From assembly GCA_964469765.1 (NCBI GenBank), contig CAYYAU010000026.1:1-9597 (forward strand): a stretch of 9,597 nucleotides of DNA. The letters run 5' to 3'. The notes under the pieces were generated by a model. The model searched no databases and was not told the DNA's origin. It saw only the letters and a list, made by a program, of their open reading frames with translations. Each line of letters starts with the position of its first letter. The first letter of the stretch is position 1. Made by a program: the position numbers and the translations under genes. Positions 1 through 6,288 of this stretch are shown here, piece by piece. Origin of the DNA: CAYYAU01 sp964469765 [NCBI: uncultured Clostridia bacterium]. Its GTDB lineage: Bacteria; UBA6262; WVXT01; CAYYAU01.

Positions 1-271
1 ATTTAAGAGAGTCATGGTCAAAACAGATGAACAATTGATTCATTTAACAAGATATGTTCATTTAAATCCTGTAACTGCTTATTTAGTGGATAAACCAGAA
101 GAATGGTCTGGTTCTTCATATAAAGAGTATATAAAAATCGATAACAAAGAAAGCATCTGTAATTTTAGCGAGATATTAAATATAGACCCAAAAAATTACC
201 AAACCTTTGTGGAAAACGATATAGATTTCCAAAGAAACATAGCAAAAATAAAGAATCTCATTTTTGATTAA
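1..271 (+). CDS. REP-associated tyrosine (Y1, IS200-like) transposase, C-terminal fragment cut by the window edge
   Basis: The reading frame is open from base 2 to the TAA at 269-271, so the gene begins before the window. About 89 residues are visible, starting FKRVMVKTDEQL; the ATG at position 14 is internal, because the conserved block starts before it. The signature is RYVHLNPVTAYLV followed by PEEWSGSSYKEY. This matches the C-terminal block of transposases associated with repetitive extragenic palindromes (consensus of the type RYIHLNPVRAGLV...W SSY..Y). In this family a HUH nuclease motif and one catalytic tyrosine nick single-stranded DNA at hairpins. Both lie upstream of the visible part, so activity cannot be judged. 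The visible frame is intact, with no stop or frameshift. It ends four bases before a strong palindrome, the usual arrangement for this family. The family call is fairly secure; mobility is unknown. Confidence 0.85.
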   Translation, partial: FKRVMVKTDEQLIHLTRYVHLNPVTAYLVDKPEEWSGSSYKEYIKIDNKESICNFSEILNIDPKNYQTFVENDIDFQRNIAKIKNLIFD

Positions 272-274
272 CCG

Positions 275-297
275 AATTCCACCTACGCGGTGGAATT
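275..297. repeat. REP-like palindrome next to the transposase
   Basis: The 9-bp arms AATTCCACC (275-283) and GGTGGAATT (289-297) are perfect inverted repeats around a 5-base loop, TACGC. The hairpin starts 4 bp after the transposase stop codon. REP-associated transposases are typically flanked by such hairpins, which are their DNA substrates. It could also act as a transcription stop for the transposase, but no T-run follows, so a classical rho-independent terminator is less likely. No second copy is visible in the window. Confidence 0.7.
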
Positions 298-309
298 GGT
301 AAAAAAGTA

Positions 310-338
310 TTGCCAAAAGAAATAAAAATTGCTATTAT
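310..338 (+). promoter_or_regulatory. Putative sigma70-type promoter of parAB
   Basis: TTGCCA (310-315) and TATTAT (333-338) are separated by exactly 17 bases and resemble the -35 and -10 consensus. Transcription would start near 345, leaving a leader of about 10 bases before the parA ATG at 355. The site lies between the transposase hairpin and parA. In A+T-rich DNA the -10 match alone could be chance; the correct spacing and position raise the odds. Confidence 0.42.
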
Positions 339-354
339 TTGTTTTGAAAATAAA

Positions 355-1134
355 ATGGGAAAAATCATCTCTATTACAAATCAAAAAGGTGGTGTCGGTA
401 AAACTACAACAGCCATAAATTTAGCTACATCATTAGCATATTATGGCAAGGATACGTTAATTATTGATATGGACCCTCAGGCTAATGCAACAAGTGGTAT
501 TGGGATTGAAAAAAATAGTATAAAAAAAAGTATATATGACATCCTTTTAGAAAAAGAAAAAATTAAAGAGACAATTATTCCAACTGCTATTGAATGGTTG
601 GATATTGTCCCTTCTCACCTGTCGCTGATTGGTGCAGAAGTAGAACTTGTAAGCCTTTTCCAAAGAGAAACACGTTTAGCTAATGCTTTAAAGGAGGTTG
701 TAAATTCGTATGATTATATCTTTATAGACTGTCCTCCCTCATTAGGGCTACTTACAATTAACAGCCTTTCTGCAAGTGACTGTGTTATGATTCCTATTCA
801 GTGTGAATACTATGCTTTGGAAGGTCTAGGACAGCTTATGCACACCTTAGAGTTAGTCAAAAAACATCTAAACCCCACCTTAAAAATCTGTGGAGTTCTT
901 CTTACTATGTTTGATATAAGGGTAAATCTTTCCTCTCAGGTTGTAGAAGAAGTAAGAAAATTTTTTGGTGATAAGGTTTATTCAACAATTATTCCAAGAA
1001 ATATTCGTATCTCCGAGGCACCTGGTTTTGGTAAACCTGTTCTTCTATACGATGCTAACTCAAAAGGAGCAATTGCCTATTTAAATTTAGGAAAAGAGTT
1101 TTTGAGCAAAAACAATATATCAACTGAGGAGTAA
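355..1134 (+). CDS. parA: Chromosome partitioning ATPase ParA (Soj)
   Basis: This 259-residue ParA/MinD-type P-loop ATPase acts with ParB to segregate the replication origin; ATP-bound dimers coat the nucleoid non-specifically. Visible motifs are the deviant Walker A KGGVGKTT (residues 11-18, signature Lys11 and P-loop Lys16), Walker A' LIIDMDPQ (35-42), Walker B YIFIDCPPSLG (121-131), and RNIRISEAPGFGKP (215-228), the typical Soj C-terminal block near the DNA-binding face. The length is normal for chromosomal Soj. ATG at 355 is chosen because the protein then begins MGKIISITNQKGGVGKT, as family members do. A TTG at 310 would extend the frame by 15 residues but lies in the likely -35 box and has no good ribosome site. 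No clear Shine-Dalgarno precedes 355, and the predicted leader is very short. The stop is 4 bp before parB, so the two genes form an operon. Confidence 0.95.
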   Translation: MGKIISITNQKGGVGKTTTAINLATSLAYYGKDTLIIDMDPQANATSGIGIEKNSIKKSIYDILLEKEKIKETIIPTAIEWLDIVPSHLSLIGAEVELVSLFQRETRLANALKEVVNSYDYIFIDCPPSLGLLTINSLSASDCVMIPIQCEYYALEGLGQLMHTLELVKKHLNPTLKICGVLLTMFDIRVNLSSQVVEEVRKFFGDKVYSTIIPRNIRISEAPGFGKPVLLYDANSKGAIAYLNLGKEFLSKNNISTEE

Positions 1135-1138
1135 AATA

Positions 1139-1978
1139 ATGCGCAAAGCATTAGGAAAGGGTATAGAAGCATTAATACCAAAATCGTCAGATGTTGAAGA
1201 AGAAAATATAATTTTTATTCCTGTAGATAAAATAAAATCAAATAAAAACCAACCTCGCTCTCATTTTGATGAAAATAAAATAAATGAGCTTGTCCTATCT
1301 GTAAAAGAAAAAGGAATTGTCCAGCCTGTTATTGTCAGTTCTAATGGAATAGATTACAGTTTAATAGCTGGGGAGAGAAGATTATTAGCTGCAAAGAAAG
1401 CAGGGCTTGATAAGATACCTGCTATAGTAAAAAAGGTAAGTGATATTGAAGCATTAGAACTTTCCTTAATTGAAAATTTGCAAAGGGAAGATTTAAATCC
1501 TATTGAAGAAGCACTGGCGTATAAAAAACTTAATGAACAGTTTAACCTTACTCAACACGAGATAAGTAAAAAGGTAGGTAAAAGTAGAACAGTCATAACA
1601 AATATGCTAAGGCTTCTTTCTTTACCTGAACCAATTAAAGAAAAACTAATTTCAGGAGCAATTACCATTAGTCATGCAAGAACTATACTTACATTAAAAA
1701 CAGAAAAAGAACAACTTGAACTTTTAGATAAAATTCTAAAACAAGGGTATACAGTAAGAAAGGTTGAAAAGACTGTATCAAAAAAGAAAAAAAAGAAAGA
1801 AAAATTACCTGAGATTGCTCATCTTGAAGAGTCTTTACAAAGGATTTTTGGGACAAAACTTAGAATTCAAATGGCTTCTTCTGGTAAAGGTAAAATAGAA
1901 ATTAGTTTCTATTCTTTAGACGATTTAGAAAGGATTGTAGCATTAATGAAAAGGCATAAAGATGGAAAAGGAATCTGA
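1139..1978 (+). CDS. parB: Chromosome partitioning protein ParB (Spo0J)
   Basis: This 279-residue ParB/Spo0J is a CTP-dependent DNA clamp that loads at parS sites and stimulates ParA. The N-terminus MRKALGKGIEALIP matches the short segment that activates the ParA ATPase. The ParB/Srx nucleotide-binding domain covers about residues 24-118, with NQPR (37-40), the CTP-binding GERR motif (78-81) and ENLQRED (112-118). A helix-turn-helix for parS binding lies around 137-160 (LTQHEISKKVGKSRTVITNM). After a lysine-rich linker (215-220), the C-terminal dimerisation domain runs from about 225 to 272. GAGGAG at 1126-1131, inside the end of parA, is an excellent ribosome site for the ATG at 1139. No parS-like 16-bp palindrome is seen in the window, although parS often lies near parAB. 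Confidence 0.95.
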   Translation: MRKALGKGIEALIPKSSDVEEENIIFIPVDKIKSNKNQPRSHFDENKINELVLSVKEKGIVQPVIVSSNGIDYSLIAGERRLLAAKKAGLDKIPAIVKKVSDIEALELSLIENLQREDLNPIEEALAYKKLNEQFNLTQHEISKKVGKSRTVITNMLRLLSLPEPIKEKLISGAITISHARTILTLKTEKEQLELLDKILKQGYTVRKVEKTVSKKKKKKEKLPEIAHLEESLQRIFGTKLRIQMASSGKGKIEISFYSLDDLERIVALMKRHKDGKGI

Positions 1979-2096
1979 GAAAATTAGAAAAAGAATATTG
2001 GGTATGATTGAACTCTTAGAAAAAAGATTATCGAGGAATAAAAAAGAAGAATCCGATTCAACTGATAAAAACAATAAGAGACCAGAGGATAAATAA
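1962..2096 (+). CDS. Possible 44-residue highly charged protein overlapping the end of parB
   Basis: An ATG at 1962 opens a 44-codon frame ending at TAA 2094-2096 and overlaps the last 17 bases of parB in a different frame. AAGG about 7 bases upstream is a weak ribosome site, so translation coupled to parB is possible. The product begins MEKESEKIRKRILGMIELL, then becomes Lys/Glu/Asp/Asn-rich and probably disordered. The first half could form a short amphipathic helix. It lies wholly before the terminator at 2114-2135, so it is on the parAB transcript. I do not recognise a family. It may be chance, since A-rich DNA gives few stops in this frame. Confidence 0.35.
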   Translation: MEKESEKIRKRILGMIELLEKRLSRNKKEESDSTDKNNKRPEDK

Positions 2097-2113
2097 GAAT
2101 TAAAAAAAATAAG

Positions 2114-2135
2114 AGCCCCGAATAAATTCGGGACT
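2114..2135 (+). terminator. Rho-independent terminator after the parAB operon
   Basis: CCCGAA (2117-2122), loop TAAA and TTCGGG (2127-2132) form a perfect 6-bp stem, extended by two more pairs across one C/A mismatch. A T-rich stretch follows (TATTTTCT, then a run of six T at 2151-2156). The A-rich stretch before it suggests it may also work weakly on the opposite strand. Its position 18 bases after the small ORF and 67 bases before the next gene fits the end of the parAB transcript. Confidence 0.7.
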
Positions 2136-2202
2136 AATATTTTCTAAAAATTTTTTACTCATTACATTCGGAAAAAATTAAGGAAATCTAATAGGAGGCT
2201 TT

Positions 2203-2811
2203 ATGAAAAAACTTATGTGTTTTGGAGTAGTTGTATCTTTAAGTTTGTTTTTAATTAATGGATGTGCCGGACCATCAAAAATGCTCATTGGAAAACAAAC
2301 AGTTGTAGAAACAAGTGCTCCTAAACCACCCTCTTGGATTTTAATTCCATTTGAAGAAAAAAATGACACAATGTATTTTAGCGGTGCTGTTAAAGGAGTT
2401 TATGACTATGCTGTTGGAGTCAGACAAGCAAAAGCAGAAGCTGTAAAAAACATTGTTGAATCCGTCAAAACAAAGGCAAGAACAGAATTTGTCTCTAATA
2501 CTCAAGGTTCTAACTTAAGCCCTGAAGAGCTCGGAAAGTTTGTCTCTGACGGGGTTGCAATGACTGCTGATAACTTAGAAGTAAGTGGTATTATGTCAAA
2601 AGAAACCTATTATGAAAAGGTAGAAGAAATTACCGAAGCGGGCGTAAAATACTTCTATAATTGTTATGTATTATTGGCTTTACCTGTAAAGGATTATAAA
2701 ATTGCAAGACAAAAAGCCATTGAGAATTTAGCAGCAAAAGCACGAGCCGAAAATAATAAAAAAGCTGAAGAAACTGCAAAAAACCTTTTAGAAAAATTAA
2801 CTGCAAAATAA
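2203..2811 (+). CDS. LPP20/FlgP-like outer-membrane lipoprotein
   Basis: This 202-residue protein has a lipoprotein signal peptide: MKK start, hydrophobic core, and lipobox LING followed by Cys21, the predicted lipidated residue. The residue after Cys is Ala, not Asp, so outer-membrane sorting is expected by the usual +2 rule. The mature part has a PPSWI segment (42-46), YFSGAVKG (58-65), a long Ala/Lys/Glu helix with a pattern of alanines (about 72-95), and a strand block YFYNCYVLLALPV (150-162). This arrangement resembles the LPP20 family, which includes Helicobacter LPP20 and Vibrio FlgP. The C-terminal tail (165-202) is a charged, probably coiled-coil helix. AGGAGG at 2193-2198, four bases before the ATG, supports the start. 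The next gene encodes a paralogue of the same domain and the one after it a CsgG-type protein, so a joint envelope assembly is likely. The lipoprotein call is firm; the family call is by motif only. Confidence 0.72.
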   Translation: MKKLMCFGVVVSLSLFLINGCAGPSKMLIGKQTVVETSAPKPPSWILIPFEEKNDTMYFSGAVKGVYDYAVGVRQAKAEAVKNIVESVKTKARTEFVSNTQGSNLSPEELGKFVSDGVAMTADNLEVSGIMSKETYYEKVEEITEAGVKYFYNCYVLLALPVKDYKIARQKAIENLAAKARAENNKKAEETAKNLLEKLTAK

Positions 2812-2923
2812 AAAAACCAGTTTTTAATTTCTAATCTGTGCTACTTGCTGCTCATTCTTTATATGTTTACCATTTTGAGAGAATCCAGCATCTAAAATTC
2901 TTAATTAATATCTAGCTATTTTC

Positions 2924-4291
2924 ATGAAAAAATTTATAAGTGTTATTGCTATACTTTCAGTTTCTGTTTCATTAGGTCTCTCTAAAATAACCTACTCTTC
3001 TTCAAAGAAAAAACCAAAGTGGATAACCCATCCTCCTTCTGATAAAATAAACCTTTATTTTATTGGTGCAAAGACAAAGGCATCTTCCTTAGAAGAGGGA
3101 AAAAAGTCTGCTATTGAAGGGGTTGTAAAAGAAATTGTAGATTATTTTGGTATCCAAGCCGAATCTACATATGAAGAAACAAAAAGCTATTTTACTTCTC
3201 AAATAAAGGATAGACTTAAAACAAAAGGAAAAGCAGAGATTAAAGGTATATCTGTTAAAGAACTATATTATGAAAAAGAAAAGATTGGAAATGATATTTA
3301 TTATAATGTATTTGTATTAATAAGTTATCCTCTAAAAGAAGCTCAAAAAGAAAAGGAAAGATTAAAACAACAGAATAAAAGAAAGATTATAGAAGCCAGA
3401 AATGCATTCAACATCGCAAAGAGCAGACTAAAAGAAAAACAGATTACATTAGCACTTAATGGATTTTATGAATCTTTAAATCTTTTAAATCAAGCATGGG
3501 GATGTTCAGCTCTGAAAAGAGAAATTATTAATGAAGCATCGGTTGTGTTACAAAACATCAAAATAAAAACCCTCCCATATGAAAAAAATGGAAAAACAAC
3601 AACAGGGCTTAAGAATCCTCTGAAGATTAAATTAACATATAAAGGAATACCTTTAAGGAATTATCCTGTAAAATTTCATTTTATTGAAGGAACAGGTTTG
3701 TTACAAAATAAGGTCTATACTGATGAAAATGGAGTTGCATCAAGTAAAGTAAGTAGAATTAATCTGGCTTTACAAACCAATATCGTTGAAGCATCTATGA
3801 TTCAGGATATACTTCCTGATTTTACACCTGCGAAAGCTACATTTATCTTTTCTTCTTCTGGAGAGTCTTTTCCACTTCTTACAAAGCTCTACAATCTCTC
3901 TTTTAAAAGCGATGAACTAAAGGAAGAAATAGGCATTAATAAAAACGGTAAGTTAAATGCTATTCTGAAAATCCATATACCAACTCCAACAACAACCCAA
4001 CAAATAAACCTAAGAATAAATAAAGTTCCTGAAGGAACGGTTGTATTTAATAAACCAAAACAGTGTATTGATACAGAAGGTATTGAATTTACAGATATTG
4101 AAAAGAATGTTGAGTTTTTCTTAGACGAAATAAAAAGAAATAACCAGAAAGAAACTTATCTTTCCCCATTTTTAGCTAAAATTACAATAAAGAACTTCAA
4201 GACAAAAGAGTTTAAAAATCCTTATTCAAGCGGTTCATTTAAAGGCATTGAGAACATCGCACTGGAATTGAAACTTTTCTATGGAAAGTAA
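2924..4291 (+). CDS. Secreted LPP20-like paralogue with coiled-coil and Ig-like segments
   Basis: This 455-residue protein starts with a Sec-type signal peptide (about 1-20) with no cysteine, so it is not a lipoprotein. Residues 29-145 are paralogous to the preceding lipoprotein: KKPKWI matches KPPSWI, LYFIGA matches MYFSGA, and ELYYEKEK...YYNVFVLISYPLKEA matches ETYYEKVE...YNCYVLLALPVKDY. A charged helical segment follows (about 138-210), probably coiled coil. Residues 215-310 look like a bacterial Ig-like (Big_1-type) domain, with NPLKIKLTYKGIPLRNYPVK and TDENGVASS (267-275). The C-terminal part (about 320-455) is beta-rich and unrecognised. The protein is probably periplasmic or exported and bound to the outer membrane through partners. 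The start is forced by a stop codon 15 bases upstream in the same frame. No Shine-Dalgarno is visible, unlike at both neighbouring genes, so expression may be lower. The 112-bp upstream gap shows no convincing terminator. Confidence 0.68.
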   Translation: MKKFISVIAILSVSVSLGLSKITYSSSKKKPKWITHPPSDKINLYFIGAKTKASSLEEGKKSAIEGVVKEIVDYFGIQAESTYEETKSYFTSQIKDRLKTKGKAEIKGISVKELYYEKEKIGNDIYYNVFVLISYPLKEAQKEKERLKQQNKRKIIEARNAFNIAKSRLKEKQITLALNGFYESLNLLNQAWGCSALKREIINEASVVLQNIKIKTLPYEKNGKTTTGLKNPLKIKLTYKGIPLRNYPVKFHFIEGTGLLQNKVYTDENGVASSKVSRINLALQTNIVEASMIQDILPDFTPAKATFIFSSSGESFPLLTKLYNLSFKSDELKEEIGINKNGKLNAILKIHIPTPTTTQQINLRINKVPEGTVVFNKPKQCIDTEGIEFTDIEKNVEFFLDEIKRNNQKETYLSPFLAKITIKNFKTKEFKNPYSSGSFKGIENIALELKLFYGK

Positions 4292-4338
4292 GAATTTGAA
4301 ATAATCTCTTACATCGGAGAATTTTTTTATGTCTTTTT

Positions 4339-4344
4339 TATAAT
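4339..4344 (+). promoter_or_regulatory. Isolated consensus -10 box upstream of the CsgG-family gene
   Basis: TATAAT (4339-4344) is a perfect -10 hexamer about 57 bases before the ATG of the CsgG-like gene. No -35-like hexamer is found 16-18 bases upstream, where the sequence reads CGGAGAAT. It also overlaps a 7-bp inverted repeat, GAGAATT (4317-4323) and AATTCTC (4342-4348), which could be an operator-like or hairpin element. The gene may have its own promoter, but chance is a real alternative in such A+T-rich DNA. Confidence 0.2.
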
Positions 4345-4400
4345 TCTCTAATCTTATGTAACATTTTCATTTACAGAATAAAGAGATAGAAGGAGGTTTA

Positions 4401-5297
4401 ATGAAAAATTATGTTTTATTCCTAATAGGTATTATAATACTTTCTTCTTGTGCCACGGTACCTATAGAGAAAGAATCTAAATATGTTGGACCTAAAAAAA
4501 GAATTGCTGTTATGGACTTTGAAAACAAAGTTCCCTCTTCGGAATATAATATTGGAACTGGAATGACTGAGATGTTAATAACCGCTTTATATGAAACTAA
4601 TAGATTTATTGTTTTAGAAAGAAAAGCAATTAATGATGTGATTAAAGAACAAGATTTTGGGTTAAGCGGTAGAGTACAAAAGGATACCGTTTCAAAAATT
4701 GGAAGAATCTTAGGAGCACAACTTTTAGTGAGAGGAGCTGTTACTGAGTTTGACCCTGGTAGTGGCGGTGCAGTGGGGGGTATTATCAGAAACTTCGGAA
4801 TAGGCATTGCCCAAAGAACAGCAAAAGTAGCTGTTGATATTAGAATGTATGATGCTACAACTGGTGTAATACTTGAATCTAAAAGAATTGAAAAATCTGC
4901 AACAGCTACAGGACTTGCTTTTGTTACTCATAATTTTGGAACAGCTGGCTTTACAAAAACTCCTATTGGAAAAGCAACACGCTCAGCCATTAAAGAAATG
5001 GTAAAATATATTGTAAAAAAGATGGATGAAATACCTTGGGAAGGAAGGATTGTAAAGGCTTCTGGAAATAAGGTTTATATTAATGCAGGGAAAAACAGTA
5101 ATGTAAAATTGGGAGATGTGTTTGCTATTTATAAAAAAGGAGAAGAACTAATTGACCCTGCTACTGGGTTAAAACTTGGCAGTGAAGATACATATGCAGG
5201 AAGTATTAAAATAACACAGGTTATGGAGAAGTATGCCATCGGAGAAGCGGTTGAGGGAACTGGTTTTGATAGAGGAGATTTGGTAAGAATACCTTAA
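4401..5297 (+). CDS. CsgG-family outer-membrane pore lipoprotein with FlgT-C-like extension
   Basis: This 298-residue lipoprotein has a hydrophobic signal and lipobox LSSC with lipidated Cys17. Residues 32-208 are a CsgG-type core: RIAVMDFEN (34-42), MTEMLITALYETNRFIVLER (55-74), IGRILGAQLLVRGAVTEF (100-117), and VAVDIRMYDATTGVILES (143-160). The segment SGGAVGGIIRNFGIGI (121-136) resembles the first transmembrane hairpin of E. coli CsgG (SGGVGARYFGIGA). Together with FVTHNFGTAGFTKTPIG (174-190), this suggests a pore-former rather than a soluble LpoB-like relative. Residues 212-298 (WEGRIVKASGNKVYINAG, VKLGDVFAIY, DPATGLKLG) resemble the C-terminal domain of flagellar protein FlgT, absent from E. 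coli CsgG. AGGAGG at 4391-4396, four bases before the ATG, fixes the start. The protein should form a ring in the outer membrane; the two upstream LPP20-like proteins are likely partners. Its substrate is unknown. Confidence 0.82.
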   Translation: MKNYVLFLIGIIILSSCATVPIEKESKYVGPKKRIAVMDFENKVPSSEYNIGTGMTEMLITALYETNRFIVLERKAINDVIKEQDFGLSGRVQKDTVSKIGRILGAQLLVRGAVTEFDPGSGGAVGGIIRNFGIGIAQRTAKVAVDIRMYDATTGVILESKRIEKSATATGLAFVTHNFGTAGFTKTPIGKATRSAIKEMVKYIVKKMDEIPWEGRIVKASGNKVYINAGKNSNVKLGDVFAIYKKGEELIDPATGLKLGSEDTYAGSIKITQVMEKYAIGEAVEGTGFDRGDLVRIP

Positions 5298-5309
5298 GAT
5301 AAAATCCAT

Positions 5310-5334
5310 CCCTGAACCACTTCGGGTGTCAGGG
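5310..5334. terminator. Hairpin between convergent genes, possible bidirectional terminator
   Basis: CCCTGA (5310-5315) pairs with TCAGGG (5329-5334), and ACC (5316-5318) pairs with GGT (5325-5327) across one bulged G. A competing stem, CACTTC (5318-5323) with GAAGTG (5342-5347), is also possible. The hairpin lies in the 52-bp gap between the CsgG-like gene and the end of the minus-strand PorV-like gene. On the minus strand it is followed by GATGGATTTTATC; on the plus strand there is no T-run. If it terminates, it probably works better on the minus strand. Confidence 0.45.
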
Positions 5335-5349
5335 TAGGGGTGAAGTGTG

Positions 5350-6288
5350 TTAGAGTTTTAGTCTTAAAGAGATTCTGTGGGTATTTCCTAACACCCCATA
5401 GGGAACAAAAGCATAATCTAAATGAATAGATTTGTATACTAACCCTAAACCACTACAAAATCCAGAAAGTACACCTAAATCAGTATTTGATTTATATCCT
5501 ATTCTTAACGCGCATTCCATATTATGAAGTATCTTTAATGTATATTCAGCTCCACAGTGCACATTAATATAGTTATCAAATGGAACGTTTACATCTAACC
5601 CTAATAAAAGAGCATCTCTATCTAATGAAGGATTATGTAGTAGAGTATAACTTACTCCCCCTTTTATTACCAAAGGTAATGGGTCTGCTTCATCTATAAA
5701 CTTCATTTTTGTACCAATATTCTGGACAGCCAAGCCTGCTTTTAAGTTTCGTTTTATTTTATATAATGCCGAGACATCGGATGCAAAAGCATATGCTGAT
5801 TTTTCAACTATAAATGACCTTATAAATTTGAAATTTATACCTAAAGAAAGTTTATCATTATACTGAGTAGCATATGCCAGATTAAGCGCCAAATCATAAG
5901 CCTTTGCTTTCTCTGGGTCAGAATCTTCATCTTCTCTTTTCTCAATTCCACCCATATAAAGATAAGTAATATTTGTCCCTATTATGCCTTTTATTTTTTC
6001 AACTGGCTGTGCATAAGCAAGATATTCATACTTTACTCCTTGGAACCATTCTATATGCATTGCTGAAATCTCTTTATTCTCAAGTAGAGCAAGACCTGCC
6101 GAATTCCAATAAATTGAGTTGATTCCTTCAGCAACACCTGTATAGGTTTCACCCATTGCTACAGGTCTTGCTCCAACACCTATCTTAAGAAAAGGACAAG
6201 CAGTTGTTCCAGCTTTTTTTGCGATATCACCGAAACTAACCGTAAACATTGTGCTTACAAAAAATAAAGACAAAATTAACCTTTTCAT
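5350..6288 (-). CDS. PorV/PorQ-family outer-membrane beta-barrel protein
   Basis: This 312-residue protein has a Sec signal peptide (about 1-20, ending VSFG before Asp21) and a mature part rich in alternating hydrophobic strands, as in FadL-like barrels. The family block is clear: FLKIGVGARPVAMGETYTG (33-51) and YWNSAGLALL (60-69). Members usually read WNPAGL, so serine replaces the common proline here. PorV in Bacteroidetes binds the C-terminal sorting domain of T9SS cargo at the outer membrane; PorQ-type relatives and members in other phyla are less well understood. The ATG at 6288 is chosen because GGGAGG (6300-6295 on this strand) stands six bases before it and the signal peptide then starts MKRLIL. 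An in-frame ATG at 6321 would add 11 polar residues and has no such site. It lies 85 bp downstream of a large protein with a sorting-type C-terminus, probably in the same operon. Confidence 0.85.
   Translation of the reverse strand: MKRLILSLFFVSTMFTVSFGDIAKKAGTTACPFLKIGVGARPVAMGETYTGVAEGINSIYWNSAGLALLENKEISAMHIEWFQGVKYEYLAYAQPVEKIKGIIGTNITYLYMGGIEKREDEDSDPEKAKAYDLALNLAYATQYNDKLSLGINFKFIRSFIVEKSAYAFASDVSALYKIKRNLKAGLAVQNIGTKMKFIDEADPLPLVIKGGVSYTLLHNPSLDRDALLLGLDVNVPFDNYINVHCGAEYTLKILHNMECALRIGYKSNTDLGVLSGFCSGLGLVYKSIHLDYAFVPYGVLGNTHRISLRLKL

Noticed and set aside
310-354. TTG-initiated 15-residue N-terminal extension of ParA
   Set aside because: It lies in a probable -35/-10 region, has no ribosome site, and the family consensus begins at the ATG at 355.
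2137-2202. Promoter for the first lipoprotein gene
   Set aside because: The best pair, TTTACT at 2154-2159 with a poor -10 about 17 bases on, is too weak in such A+T-rich sequence, although a promoter is expected here after the terminator.
2178-2369. Minus-strand open frame of 63 codons across the start of the first lipoprotein gene
   Set aside because: It overlaps a gene with a clear signal peptide and ribosome site, and its product resembles no protein.
2812-2923. Promoter or terminator in the gap before the second LPP20-like gene
   Set aside because: TTGAGA at 2875-2880 has only TTCTTA at the right distance, and the AAAAAC/GTTTTT repeat after the first gene leaves no loop. Neither is convincing.
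4409-4931. Open frames on the minus strand inside the CsgG-type gene
   Set aside because: They are antisense to a well-supported gene, have no family resemblance, and show the low-complexity composition expected of shadow frames.
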